Shown here one piece after another: positions 20,581 to 33,100 of a DNA stretch of 64,000 nt (position 1 is its first letter; every line of letters starts with the position of its first letter). The notes beneath the pieces are model-generated. The model ran no database searches, was not told where the DNA came from, and was given only the letters and a program-made list of their open reading frames with translations. Made by a program: the position numbers and the translations under genes. Origin of the DNA: Lepas anatifera (Eukaryota; Arthropoda; Thecostraca; Lepadidae); assembly GCA_034440635.1 (NCBI GenBank), contig JAOTON010001583.1:1426001-1490000 (forward strand), written 5' to 3'.

Positions 20581-22208
20581 AATCAGCTGAGGGGGCACCT
20601 AATCAGCTGAAGAGGCACCATATTGACTTAGGAGACGGTAGATCAACTTGGGGAGGCATGAGATCAGCTCGGGGGCCCGAATCAGCTCAAGGGACACTAA
20701 AGGGACACTTCAGGAGGCACAATTATTTGCTCAGTGGGGCACTCGATTGACTCAGGGGCACTCAAGGGGCCAAGACCAGCTGAGAGGTCACGAGATGAGC
20801 TCAAGGAGCACCAGATTAGCTTCACCCGTACGATTATTGGCGACCATGAGGCATTAGGTGGACACATACTAGGTGCCCATACTCTTCCCGGGTGCTTGGA
20901 AAGGCGACAGAATGCCCGAGCTGACCGAAAAAGGTATTGAATTGTCCAAGATAAGTTTCAATCGTTATATGCGGTCCAGTTACATCTAGGTTCAACGGCG
21001 CAGGGCACTAAATTTCGAGCGGTACGGCCCAAATTGGGTACACCACCTGGCAATCAAAAGGCACCCCGGCAGTGATGGGGGCACGTGCCCCCTGTGCCCC
21101 CTGGCTGCACCCCTGGATAGTAAATCCACTCCGGGAGGCATTAAATAAGCTCAGGGGGCCCGGATCAGCTCAAGGGGCACTAAAACAGCTAATAGGGCAC
21201 CAGGCAAGCTCGGAGGCATCAGACTAATTCAGAGAGCATTATATAGGTTCAGAAGGCACAATTATTTTCTCAGGGGGCACCAGATTGACTACGAGGGCAC
21301 CAGATCAGCTCAGAGGGCACATGATCAGCTCTAGGGGGCACCAGATGAGCTCTGCCCGTACGATTATTGGGGACGATGAGGCATTATCTGGAAACGGATT
21401 ACGGGCCTATACTCTTCCCCGGTGCTTGGAAAGGCGACCAAAAAAGGCACTTAATTGTCAAACAATAGTTAAAGTCGCTAAAAGCAGTCTAGTTCCATCT
21501 AGGTTTGAACGGCGTAGGGCACTAAATTTCGAGTGGCACGGCCCAAAGGGGGTACACCACCTGGCAATCAAAAGGGCACCCGGCACCGATGGGGGCACGT
21601 GCCCCTGTGTCCCGCTGGCTGCGCCCCTGGACAGTAGATAAACTCCGGGAGGCATTTAATAAGTTCAGGGGGTCCGGATTAGCTTAAGGGGCACTAAAAC
21701 AGCTAATAGGGCACCAGGCAAGCTCGGAAGCATTAGACTAACTCAGAGAGCATTATATAGGTTCAGAAGGCACAATTATCTTCTCAGGGGGGCACCAGAT
21801 TGACTACGAGGGCATCAGATCAGCTCCGAGGGCACATGATCAGCTCCAGGGGCCAAGACCAGCGCTCAGGGGGCACCAGATGCGCTCAAGGGGCACCAGA
21901 TTAGCTCCACCCGTACGATTATTTGCGATGATGAGGCCTTATCTTGAAACGGATTACCTGCCTATACTCTTCCCGGGTGCTTGGAAAGGCGACAGAATGC
22001 CCTAACTGACCAAAAAAGGCACTTCATTGTCAAACATTAGTTTAAATCGGTAAATGCAGTCCAGTTCCATCTAGGCTCAACGGCGTAGGGCACTAAATTT
22101 CGAGCGGCACAACCCACAGAAGGTACACCATATGGCAATCAAAAGGGCACCCCCAGCACCGATGGGAGGGCACGTGCCCCCCTGTGCCCCCCTCTGGCTG
22201 CGCCCCTG
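20581..22208. repeat. Three-copy higher-order repeat ending in the element terminus
   Basis: The marker CGTACGATTATT occurs at about 20828, 21356 and 21911. Each is followed by the same block (TCTTCCCGGGTGCTTGGAAAGGCGAC, then CACTAAATTTCGAG, then GCACGTGCCCCC) and by CTGGCTGC(A/G)CCCCTG. Spacings are about 528 and 555 bases. Minisatellite units fill the intervals. The last copy forms the right end of the hAT-like element. Confidence 0.85.
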
Positions 22209-22216
22209 CTCGCTTG

Positions 22217-22939
22217 CCTTCTTGCTGAAAAACTTTCGGATGTCCATTGTTCTCGTCGCTGTGTCCAGCAACTGGAACGATGATAGAAAACAAACGGTTG
22301 CACCACGCCTGCCCCAGCGCTCTGTTAATTGGTACAGGACAATAATAAATCCTCGGCTGATATTTCCATTCTCGCAAGTCACCGCGGGTTCTCGCGCGCC
22401 TGCGAGCAACGAGAGATGACGTTTCCGCGCGAGCTCAAAATTCAGCTGAAGCCATTCCGGCGGAATCCTCCACCCAGGAGGTGCTAGTTGCAGGCGATTA
22501 GAACTTCACTTTTCATCGGCTGAGTCAAGCCCAGTTAGAGCGTATAGGGCATGGGTCCAATTACAGTTTCCTATATGCTGGGACACTAATGAATTGCTCA
22601 TTCTTCGTTTGTATTGATAAATATCACCGCAATCATTTTCAGCACAATATGGTTAAATTTGTGGATGAGCGTCTACCTCAAAATATTGGGGGGGCCAGCT
22701 CTATGGTCTGGCCCCCAACGAGAATATTGGGGGAGTCATGGCCCCCTGTTCCTGCGCCTATGATACTGAATAAATAAATAAATGAAATGAATAATATATT
22801 CGTATGTTTTATGAACGAGGGAAGGTAATTCCACCTAATTTTCCATCCGCCAGAGACAATGGGCTGCACTCGCTGCAGGACTTGCTAACGAGGGTGTGGC
22901 TGTGCATTTTTCAGACATGCCCCCTGCACTGCGTCCCTG
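22217..22939. other. No gene seen
   Basis: About 700 bases without a convincing gene. They contain a short AATA(A)-type microsatellite near 22770 and G-runs (AATATTGGGGG, near 22682 and 22725) that suggest the ends of a small degraded repeat. Confidence 0.4.
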
Positions 22940-23525
22940 GCCCATAGTTGTTTTATTTGGGCCAGTTGCTACCCTGCGTTCATGTCCCTAACATAACCCG
23001 GAAACTTGTGCAGGGGCGCAGCCAGAGCCTCAGTATGGGGGGACACAACACCATGGAGGGGCATTTTCGAGGAAAGGGTGCACTTTTGCTAGCTTAAAAA
23101 AACGTCGCCAGGGAAACGCTGAGGAGTGTCTCAGTCTGGCTGGCCGAATCCTGCTGCCGGAGAAAACTAGGGCACCTCTGGGGTTTCATGGGCTGCTTCA
23201 CATAGGCACTCAATTTTCTTCCAACCTGAACGTCTGAACTGGTTCGAGGCCCTGAGTTGGCCTAAAGCCCCCAGAGCAGATCTAGGGGCTCTTTAGGGGA
23301 ATGTCCCGTTTCGTTAAGTTCTATCAGGGAAAGTTTCGCGATTTTTTTCCAGATTTGGCCCACCCAAACGCGTGGTTTGGCCCCCAAAAAAGTTGCTTCT
23401 AGATCTGCCAATGCCTGCGAACCAATGAGGGGCACGTTTCCCTGCATTCCTTTGGCTGCGTCTCTGACCGAGGGGCACATTCAAACTAAACACAATTGTA
23501 AAAGTTAAAACAACAGTTAAAATTA
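22940..23525. repeat. Dispersed repeat, inverted partner of 13928-14505
   Basis: It is the reverse complement of 13928-14505 with scattered differences. An internal unit begins CAGGGGCGCAGCCAGAG at 23011 and ends GGCTGCGTCTCTG at 23466. No matching target duplication is seen around that unit. Confidence 0.75.
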
Positions 23526-23574
23526 TCAAAGACATAGGGGCACTTTCAGCAGGTGAACCTATACAATTCCAGGA

Positions 23575-23880
23575 AATATAGGCATAATTCCTCACGGAAA
23601 TTTCATTGCTTACCCCAAAAACAAGGTGAAGCTCTTACCTCAAGCAAAGGTATTTACAGACCCTAGTGTCCACATTAAAATTTCAAAACCGGTACATAGT
23701 AGTCGCATCTCGCACTCACTCGCTCACACACTCGAAAGCACATCAACGTAAGTCCAATAGCGCACAGACAGACTTAACTCTAACAGATGGAAAGTCAGTC
23801 AGGAATTCTGTACCCTTCCTGCCAGCTCTCAGCACGACCCATTTGACAGCTCTTATCAGTCTGCCGGCTCACTTGGGATT
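23575..23880. repeat. Composite repeat copy A (non-coding part)
   Basis: Its reverse complement is found as two separated blocks: 41576-41780 matches 23575-23790, and 36245-36338 matches about 23780-23875. The two blocks are parted there by a 5.2 kb insertion, so this copy is the uninterrupted form. Confidence 0.8.
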
Positions 23881-23894
23881 ATGCAAATACTGAT

Positions 23895-24571
23895 GCAGAT
23901 ATTTTGCAACATTTTCGTAAAAGAAACAGACTGTTTAGGGATGCTAAAAAGAAGCAACAACTGCTGGAGCTTAAGAAAAGAACTTGGCCCCATGATACCC
24001 ATAACCTTATGCAGCAACAATCTCAGAATGCATGGGCCAAATGGAGACAACAACGGAACACAACAACAGCTCTTAACACCAGACTAAAAGCAGCACATAT
24101 TAAGACATCCGTAACTCAATTGATAGGTAATAAGCAGAATCCTCATAAATATCACGCCATACTTGGTAAAATGATAGGCCGGAAACAGACATCGCACATC
24201 CCCCACTTTTAAACCTCGCGAATGACATTGTCACCAGTGATCAGGAAAAGGCTGAACTTCTTAATTACTTTTTGTATCACAAACCCAGCTTGACATAACA
24301 GGAATAACGTTACCACAGGACTTGGCACAACACCAGACTGCAAACGAGCCTTTACCATACCTCGAAGGTATTCACGTGACTGAGGCTGAAGTACTGCGAC
24401 TCTTAAATTCCTTAGACGCGAATAAATCAACAGGCCCTGACGAAATTCCCACGAAAGTTTTAAAAATGGCCGCCATTCTGATCGCACGCCTCTTGACATT
24501 ACTTTTCGATAAATCTCTTCAGTTGGGAATATTTCCGAATGTCTGGAAGATTGCAAACGTTACCCCTATAT
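23895..24571 (+). pseudogene. Non-LTR retrotransposon fragment (start of reverse transcriptase)
   Basis: The conceptual protein has a basic segment (HFRKRNRLFRDAKKKQQ) and the reverse transcriptase entry block SLDANKSTGPDEIPTKVLK, then FPNVWKIANVTPIF, as in Jockey/CR1-group LINEs. A frame break lies near 24210-24290. It is the same element as the minus-strand copy 34960-36060, with an internal deletion at its left end. It is interrupted at 24572 and resumes at 25775. Confidence 0.75.
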
Positions 24572-25774
24572 TTAACCCTTGCCCCGGTGGCGGGTACGAG
24601 CCACCTTCGCCCTGGTGGGGGGCTAAAAAGACCCCCCCACGATCTCAAAAACTAAGAGAGCTAGAAAAAAGCGCAAAACGGCAATCGAAAGCTCTTCGAA
24701 AATGATATCGAAAATACTTCGGTCATTTTTCTTGTCAGGTCAATATCAAGGTCACCAGAGGTCAAAATAGGTCAAAATCGCTAATATGAGGTGTACTAAG
24801 AAAACCCCCCTATATCTCAGAAACTATGATAGCTAGAAACATTTTTCTAACACCATTTGAAAGCTCTTGAGATGCGCTTTTATTGCAGTGGCATTCATTT
24901 TCGTGTCAGGTCAAAGCCTAGGGAGCTACAGGTCACTAAATATTGGGCATATTCTTGGGAATGTCCATAGCCACCCATGCATAAAGGCGTTTACTTTTTC
25001 GCTAATAGCTTCCAAACCAAACAAGATGCAGCCATAGTTTATGCACCATTGCAATCCTCTCGTCAATATGAATCGAATGATATATGATATTGCTATGCCA
25101 GGTCAAATTTAAGAATTTGACCTGACCCAGGTCAACGGTCTGACCCAACTTGACCTGGTATAGTCATGATGTATATCATTTGACTTCCAGTGACTATACA
25201 AACACTTTGGTGACAAAATAAAAGCTCTATCGTAGTTTATTCAAAATTTATAGAGGAAAACACCAAAAAATGCTTATTTGACCTAAGGTGACCTTTTAAA
25301 GGTCACAAGTCCAAAATTTTTGTATCAGCTTCAGAAATGGGCTAAGAGCAAGTCGCAACCGATGTTTGAAGTTGATTCCATCCATACTTACTGAGAAAAG
25401 CTCATTTCGTGATTTTCCCCATGCATTGTCAATGGGGAGGTCATGCTCTGCACATGACCTTAGGTCACCAATATCAAAAATCCCGGAACAAATGTTGTAG
25501 CTTCTGGTGGGCCCAATATGTGGTATGAGTTTCAACTTGATCGATTAACCCTTCTTTTAGTTATGCCGTCCTAAGTATTTTTTGAGGTGAGGTCACTTCA
25601 CCTGGCCTGGTGACCTGACCTGATATGACCTTGAGCCAAAATTTTCAGGAAAGATGTAAAAATGATGAAGAAACAGCTAGACCAAGTTTGGCGGCGCTGC
25701 GCGCCGCCGTTTTTTGATCACTTTGGAAAAACCCGAGGGGGTCTAAAAAGACCCCCCACCCGGGCGAAGGTTAA
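24572..25774. mobile_element. TTAA hairpin element, family C, full copy
   Basis: TTAA at 24572-24575 and 25771-25774 flank termini CCCTTGCCCCGGTGG and CCACCCGGGCGAAGG. Both ends carry a GGGGTC-TAAAAAG-ACCCCC-type palindrome. The body has many AGGTCA/TGACCT motifs, and GGCGGCGCTGCGCGCCGCC lies at about 25691-25709. It interrupts the LINE at a TTAA that exists only once in the paralogous LINE copy (35212-35217 region). Confidence 0.9.
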
Positions 25775-25822
25775 AAAGAAAGGATCACATTCCGATTTCC
25801 GTAATTATCGTCCAATAAGCTT
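25775..25822 (+). pseudogene. Continuation of the interrupted LINE fragment
   Basis: About 48 bases continue the reverse transcriptase frame (compare the reverse complement of 35165-35212) and then the similarity stops. Confidence 0.7.
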
Positions 25823-27261
25823 GAAACCATAGTATATATTGCACCCCATAAAACACACAAGCAGTACAAAAAATAAAAGACACAGGCCACGCACTCATGG
25901 GCGCCCCCGGCGCGGAGCTCCTAAATTACGCCGGGAACGCCGCCGTAGAACGGGCAGTTAAAAAGGCACTATTATGATGGCGATAAAAACGACATACATC
26001 AACAGTGATATCCTATGCGCACGCCGATAGCTCCAGCACCGTTTGTTTCCCGCTTGGTATGGCTAGCGGACCTCTCAACTGCGCGTAACCGCCCATAAGC
26101 ACCGGCCAACCGACATTTATCAGCGGACGAGACACCAGCGCCACCCGACGGCCCACCGACGCTAGCGCCGCCCGTCGGCCCATCGACGCACGCGCCGCGG
26201 CGGCCCACCGGCACCAGCGCCGCTCGGCGGCCCAACGACTTCAGCGCTGCCCGGCAGCCGACTACTGCGCGCGCTCAGCCTAGCAGTCCGCCCACAGGAA
26301 TGGAGGCGGGGCGCCCTTGGACCCCTGTAGGGAGGTCGGAGGCGAGTCCGGCGCGTCTCGTCGGGCGCCCCGCCTAGCCAGCAGGGCGAGCCGACTGCCG
26401 GAGTCCTTGTCCCCTGCAGGAGAGATTTGAAGTCATGAGGGAGGGATGAAAGGGAGTTTTAATACAATTTGATGCCATTGGTTAGTCGATGCCTGGGATG
26501 AGTTAGCAATGTCTGCGGTTCAGTTGTTGGGGAAAAGGTATGGGCAAGAGCAGGTGCCGGAGGCGTGCCTGTGCGTTCACCCAACTGAAGCCTAAGCTGA
26601 TAATTAAATGCCACATATAATTAAGTACATGTTTTTATTTTCCCGGCTCTCCTATTTACCCTCGCGACCAGATTATTTGAGTATAATAGGCATGGCTAAA
26701 TCTAGATCCAGTGTACGTATGTAACATAGAAGTACTATTTTGATAGTCTTTTTCTGATTTCCAGCTAAGAATAATTCTGAGAAAAAAACTAGCTTGTATA
26801 TTGCAAAGAAGACTGATCTGGTATTAAGCTTAACACATTAAGGAAAAAAATGTTGCAACCCTAACTTTCAGCTGAGTAGGTAAATATTCATGGGTCTTAG
26901 GAAGCTAATAGGTGTCTAAATATAGTTTAGTAATGACCGTTATGAACAAAACACATGCCTAATGGTACGTCATTCAGGTTACGAATTTTTGTGGCTATGA
27001 CTGAGTTCCATGCCCTAGGAGCAGATATAAAAAACGAAAGTTTCCTATACATTGTTGCGGCAAATGGTATTTGGAAATGTTGTACATGTCTTATACGACG
27101 CACTGTCGTGAAAACGTTTCACTCGGCTGTGATTAAGTTGAAGTGGTAAGACCTCGTCGCGCCATTATATGATGAAAAGATGTTGGTTCCTCTTTCTTCT
27201 GTATTGCCTCGCGTTGTGTAAAGGCAGGTTATAGCAGCGATGAATATAAGTCCAACAGGTA
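25823..27261. other. No gene; GC-rich then AT-rich spacer
   Basis: 25823-26460 is GC-rich with a degenerate tandem repeat at about 26130-26260 (units like CGGCCCACCGGCACCAGCGC). 26460-27261 is AT-rich. No frame with a recognisable domain is seen. Confidence 0.45.
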
Positions 27262-28108
27262 TTAACACGCGCATTGACGGGGGTCTGAGCCACCTTCGCA
27301 TTGACGGGGGCGGGTACCCGCCCCCCTAAGATCTCGAGAACCACGGTAGGTAGCGAAAAACGGTAAACGGCGTTGGGCTGCCCATCCACTTCTCCATCGA
27401 AAACATTTGAACCATTTTTTTGTCAGGTCACATTTAAGGTCACGAGAGGTCAAAACATGCCCGTCATAGGGATAACATGTAAATTCAGTTTTTCGGCCAT
27501 TAAATCTGAACAAGTAAAGATAGAGCAAAACGACTTGAACTATATGAATCCTCTTAGCAAGCCGAATCGAATGATATATAATTTGACCTTGCTAGGTCAA
27601 ATCAAGGATTTGACCTGACCTGAGGTCAGGTCAGGGTCAAATTATATAAAATGCATATCATTAGAACCGCAAAGCCCAGGCGAGTCTAATGCAGCTAAAA
27701 TAAATGCTCTATCACCATCCATTACTGAGTTATTCCGTAAAAACCATTTTTCCCATGTATTTCCAATGGAGAGGTCATGCCTCGTACCTGACCTTAGGTC
27801 ATCGATATCAAAAATACCGGAACATATTTTAGAGAACTCGGTGGGGCCATTATGTGATATGAGTTTCAATCGGATAAGTTCAACCTGCTCCGACTTATGC
27901 TATCTTAAACTTTTTTGAGGTCGGGTCACTTGACCTGTAATGGTGACCTGACCTGAGATGACCTAACCTTAAAATTTTCACAGAAGTTGTAAAAATGATG
28001 AGGAAAAAGGTATACCAAGTACGGCGGCGCTACGCGCCGCCGTTTTTCTGCTATCTCCGAAAAACCCGAGGGGGGCGGGTACCCGCCCCCCGTCAATGCG
28101 CGTGTTAA
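27262..28108. mobile_element. TTAA hairpin element, family A, copy 27.3 kb
   Basis: A complete 847 bp copy is bounded by TTAA at 27262-27265 and 28105-28108, with the same termini, internal AGGTCA arrays (palindromic pair at about 27608-27640) and the GGCGGCGCTACGCGCCGCC palindrome as the other family A copies. Confidence 0.9.
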
Positions 28109-28756
28109 AGCAGTCGGTCTTCACTCGGAATGGCAGTGCCAATTAATATACGTAGAGGTGTCGAATAAGAATACGCGTCGCTACAGATCACTCACTCTCT
28201 GTCAATTTATCTTCTACAAGCGTGATTAACGGTGACCTAGCCTAATCCAGCGTGACCTGGCGTGGTCTGATGCTGTCTGACGCGATGCCGACCGTTGCCG
28301 GCGCCTGACTGCAGAGGTCCGCTGGTGAAGACGGTTCTAATCGCACTCCCCCGAGACAACAGCGGGTAGCCAGTTACATATGTCCATCTCACCGAAACAA
28401 CAGAGCAGTGGACGCCCACCACACACGCCAATGAAATGACTGGATTTGTGAAAAAGATAGACGTCACAGCAACGTCAGAAACTGATGAAAGCTTTTATCA
28501 GGCAACTGTAGAAGCACCGGGTTACAGAAGTCATACGCATGACATCACCTGCCTGGGCCGTCGCTCGCTGTGCCAGAGCACTGGACACCGGATGCAAAGT
28601 CATCAAAACGGGCGCGGCCGACGTCTCGGGCCAGCTCTGGGCCGTGGCAGCAGGGGTGGCTCGCCGCACCATGCATTTATGACTACATGCTATGAATATT
28701 GAAGTAGAGTAGTAAGTTAGAACTATAACAGTAAAATATGATATAAAAATTAGCAT
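28109..28756. other. No gene seen
   Basis: Mixed sequence without recognisable protein similarity. The longest frames (28436-28702 plus, 28475-28756 minus) overlap on opposite strands and show no domain. Confidence 0.35.
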
Positions 28757-31700
28757 AATTAGGTGTCATTATTAATTTTTGTTACACGCACTCTTGGAAT
28801 TTGGTCTATTTGTTGGAGTCTTTCTGAAATTGGGCGAGGAAGTGTATTTCCAAGAAAGCTATGAAGAATGTTGAGTTTGGACACTTCAATGAGATATAGC
28901 ATTTTTAGGATTTTGTATTTCTTAAATAAAGGACCTGTATGTGCCAAATAATCAGCCTTGTCTATTATGCGGATTATTTTCTTCTGCAAAATGATTAGTT
29001 TGTTTAATTTGGAAGGGTACGTGCTTCCCCACACAGGAAGGCAGTAATTTAAAAATGGTAATTAATATCAGGGAATTGTACAGGGAATTGTATGAGTTGA
29101 ACTCAGGATATATTGACACCGGCGTATTAAGCCTATATTCCTAGATATCGTATTTTCAACGTTTTTAATGTGATCCGTCCACCTCAGATCCTTACTTATA
29201 ACAACACCCAGGTATTTGGTAGAGAATTTGCGCTGCAAGGCATCACCGTTTCTTTCAATTTTGAGGTTAGTTTTTGGGGTGGTGGAAAAGAGTTTATAAC
29301 AAGACTTTTTAACGTTAAGTGACAACCGATTTCCACCGAGCCATGTTGAAATTTCAGAGAGACTGGTGCGTATATTTCGTTCAAGATTTTCCAAATTATC
29401 AGCGGAGTAAAAGAGGGCCGTGTCGTCTGCAAACAGGTAGAATTTTGGTGTTAGTGAGCTTTTGTGAATGTCATTGACATACAATAAGAACAGAACTGGG
29501 CCTAATACGCTTCCCTGTGGTACACCAGTGTTTATTTGCAAACTGCCTGAGAGGATCCCATTAAATTTCACATACTGAATTGAATGCGATTAGCCAGATA
29601 TGATCGAACAAAATTGTGAGGTGTTCCACGGATTCCATAGAAGTTTAATTTGGACAAGAGAATTTGGTGATTAACAGTGTCAAATGCCTTGCTCAGGTCT
29701 AGATATATGGCCGCTCAAATTTTTTTGGAGCTCATGGCGGAGGTGATGTCATCATAAAGAAGTGTTAAAGACATAAACGTGCTATGACCCTTACGAAAGC
29801 CAAATTGATTTTTATAGATGATGTTCATTTCATTGAGATATTCTATAATTTGACAAAACACAATTTTTTCAAACACTTTTGCTGATATTTGGAGTATAGA
29901 GATCGGTCGATAGTTGGTGAAAGATTGTTTTTCACCAGATTTAAGGATTGGAACAACAAGTGCAATTTTGAATTCATCAGGAAATATTGCCTGCAGGAGA
30001 CAAAGATTAAAGAGGTGAGCTAGATAACAATATAGTAGAGCTTATTGATTTCAGAGTTTTCGCACTTACCCATCATATCCACCCCCTTTGTTGCCAATAG
30101 AAGCGATAATCTGCTGGATAATTCTGGTGTGCACCATTTGGAACTCAAACTGTGTATCAGGCACGTTTACACCTAGGTATCTAAGCGGATCTGAGGTGGA
30201 CGGGGGAAGTTCTGAGTCAAGATTTGTGCCTATGGTTGAGAAAAAATTATTAAAGCAATTTCCTATTTCTTTTGGATCACTTATTGTATTATTGTTTTGC
30301 TTAAACATCTCAGGAAGGTCTCTCTTTTGTTTTTTTTATGAGTCAGCTTCAGTAAGGTCTCCCAAAGTTTCTTCGGGTCATCTTTCTCTTCCTCTAACTT
30401 TCTCTGGTAGTATAACGTTTTGGCATTCCTTATAACAGTTGTGAGGACATTTTTGTATCTCTTATATAGTATTTCATCTGCTTTTGCTTTTAAGTGAATG
30501 TATTTCTTATAAAGGTCTGCTTTCTTATTAATGCATTTTAGAAGGCCATGAGAAATCCATGGATGAATAGGAACTGTTTTGCGTGTGGTTTTCTGAATTG
30601 ATAGGTTACTAATCTCTTCCTTTAGGGTTGTCTAAATTATGCCAGCTGCCATTTTTGGATCATTAATGGTTGAGAAATCATGAAGTCTGCGAGAGAGATT
30701 TTGCTTAAGAATATCAATTTTCTGACGTCAAATGACCTAAATGGTTTCTGACTAGGTTGTGATACTTTAAATGAAGAATTCACCTGAATACTAATTGGGA
30801 GATGGTCACTCACATTTGCAATCAAAATTGAAGATGAATTAACAAGAGAAATATCGTTACAGAAAATGTTATCTATCAATGTTTGGGGCTCAGGAGTAAT
30901 CCTAGTTGGCAGAGATATGCAGGGGTAAAAGTTTTGAGAAGACAGCAGGTGTAGGAAGTAAGAATTTGGATCACTGCAGCCGCTTTTAAGTATATTAAAA
31001 TTAAAGTCCCCTCCAATGATACAAAATTTGTGTTCGTCAGTAATTTTTTTCAACTGACCTTTCCAGGTAGTCAAGAAAGATGCCCGATGGGTAAGATGGA
31101 GACCTATACATAGACCCAACAATGAATTTCAACGGAAATACATTGAAAGTTTCAAGAAAGACTGAGTGGTGTTGAAGCAATCTCGACTCCAGATCACATC
31201 TCCTCCTGTAGGATATGTGTTTATTAGTTTAAATGCCTGCCCCCTTGCCCTTATATTCATTGGGTGTTGAAATTTCAAAGTTAAATCCAGGACTGTGGTA
31301 TGAGTTGTTTAGCTCAGGAGCCAGCCACAATTCGGTTACCAAAATTATAAGGGGTGATGTTTAAACTCTGATATAAAGGTTTGTAATGAATCAAAGTTTT
31401 TTGGAGGTGACCTTATATTAATGTGAGGAATGGGAATTATTTGTTTTTGCACACTTAGAACATTATATTCAGCTATAGACTGGTATTAACAATTTGTATG
31501 AAGGTCTTCAAGTTTGTTAAACTGGACATCTTTGCCATTTCCATGACAGGCAAAGTCTGTAGTTAATCTTCTTGTGATATTATTGTTTGGAAGGACCTGA
31601 ATGATAATAGTCTAGAAGAACTTGTATACGAAAAAAGGACTATAACCTAGTGAGTCCAAAAACACAAATTACGACAACAGATATGTGTTGAGAAAAGAGA

Positions 31701-31780
31701 ATGTACGCAGGGACTATATACATTTAAGGTGGACCAACTAAGAACTCAAGTACCCAAGATCTAACAGGAAAACCTTTTTC
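28757..31780 (-). pseudogene. Non-LTR retrotransposon (endonuclease and reverse transcriptase), decayed
   Basis: Read on the minus strand. The endonuclease comes first, at about 31400-30700, with VTELWLAPE, CIIGGDFNFN (catalytic Asp/Asn) and VSDHLPISI. The reverse transcriptase follows at about 30300-29070, with PILKSGEKQSFTNYRPISIL, NQFGFRKGHST, GVPQGSVLGPVLFLLYVNDI and the catalytic FADDTALF. A C-terminal segment reads to 28759. Several frame changes and stops (for example near 30060, 29720 and 29575) make it a pseudogene. The architecture fits the Jockey/CR1 group of LINEs, which nick DNA and copy their RNA at the nick. The 5' limit is uncertain. Confidence 0.85.
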
Positions 31781-33100
31781 AAGTTACAGTGGTTCATATA
31801 TTAATGTATGAGAGCAAAATATGGAGAGGAGAAGTGAAATACGGATTAGCTGCACCCACAAGAAAAAAATAATAATGAAAAATGTTTGAACATGATTTTA
31901 CCCAAACTTGAATTTGTGCCAAAGACCTGAAGGTAAAGAAATCTGTTTGGTGATTGATATTAAACATCGTTAGTGGTGCCTGTCGGTGTCATCGGTGAAG
32001 CCGGGCGACCGGCAGTCAGTCCCCCAGGAGTGAACCCAGGAGGCGGCAAGTGAAGGGTCGGGGAAAAGCTCCGAACATGGGAGGATGGCGGGTGACATGG
32101 GACGTCCACCCGCTGGGGCCGAGAGTCACACTCACGCTCGTCACCATTGTTGTAGGTTGAAACATATTATTCATTTGCGTGTCAGTGGTGCCTCGGGCGG
32201 AGGGTTCGAGGCGGGGTGACCTAGTCAGAGGTCACACCACCGCTGTGCTCGCCCTGATTGGCTGGCCGCCGGTCACCTGACTGGGCGGTGACGGGGAGTC
32301 GCTGCGAGGGTGGAACCGGCGGGGAGTTGGAACGAGAGCGCGGTGTCAAGAGGATTAGGCTGTTGTGCGAGAGTTAATACATCAAATGTGGATTTAAGTT
32401 GGACTCTTGGCTGTGAGGTCGGACTCATAAGTGAACTTACGAAACCATTATCCCCCTGAGGGCCATCCCGGTGACAACCCGATAGCTTACCCGGGCCCAT
32501 ACCACCAGCCACCCCCGCATCATGCCCATCACCCTCCGATGGTGCAGAAGTACCAGAGCAATCCAGGGAACCAGCACCTCCAGCCGCAACCCCGTGGGCC
32601 CCACAACTTAAAGCAGCAGGACCAACAGCCGCCAGGGCGGAGGGCCTCCGCCCAGCGGCAGTCCCCAAGGCAGGGCCAGGAAGCCCAGCGTCAGCAGCGG
32701 TGACAGGCACAGACGCATCAGTCCCATCAGGAGCCGCCCCACCACACCCCACCGACCAAACCCCAGCAGCAGGGCTAACCGTCTGAGTTGAGGACTGCAG
32801 GGGTCCACGATTAGTCACAGCAGCATCAGCCATCTCCGGCGCACTCTGCAGTCGAGCAACACCAGAGGAGGATGAATGTGCGGCACCAGCCCCAGCACCA
32901 GGTGGCACTCTACCAGTAACAGTCCCAGTATTTGGGGCAGATGAGGGGGCCGGCCCAACACCACCCACCGTCTGGCCAACAGGGGCCCCAGCCTCCCCCC
33001 TCCCCACACCAGTACCGTCCAGCTTGCGCTCCCCATACCGCGCACAGATCTTGAGAATGTCAGATCTGGTTGAGCCCACTGAAATCTCAACAGGTCTGGG
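31781..33100. other. Unassigned region with a Gly/Pro/Ala-rich open frame
   Basis: A GC-rich stretch from about 31970 includes a minus-strand frame of 268 codons (33079-32273), rich in Gly, Ala, Pro and Ser, and an overlapping plus-strand frame rich in Pro, Gln and His. The lack of a domain and the biased composition argue against a firm gene call. A LINE ORF1 or promoter-like sequence is possible. Confidence 0.3.

Larger units (their letters stand above)
14598..22208. mobile_element. hAT-like element carrying a minisatellite
   Basis: It starts CAGGGGTGCAGCCAGAG (14598) and ends CTCTGGCTGCGCCCCTG (22208), an inverted pair with one mismatch. It is flanked by CTCGCTTA (14590-14597) and CTCGCTTG (22209-22216), an 8 bp duplication with one difference. 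Terminal CAGGG and 8 bp duplications are typical of hAT transposons. No hAT transposase is recognisable. Instead, the 7.6 kb hold two nested TTAA hairpin elements (15011-16708), minisatellite DNA and a triplicated right end. Confidence 0.65.

Noticed and set aside
23011..23466. Complete hAT-like MITE with target duplication
   Set aside because: The ends resemble hAT termini, but the flanking bases do not form a duplication in this copy or in its inverted partner.
32273..33079. Minus-strand open frame of 268 codons
   Set aside because: Biased Gly/Ala/Pro/Ser composition, an overlapping frame on the other strand and no domain make a real gene unproven; kept only as an unassigned region.
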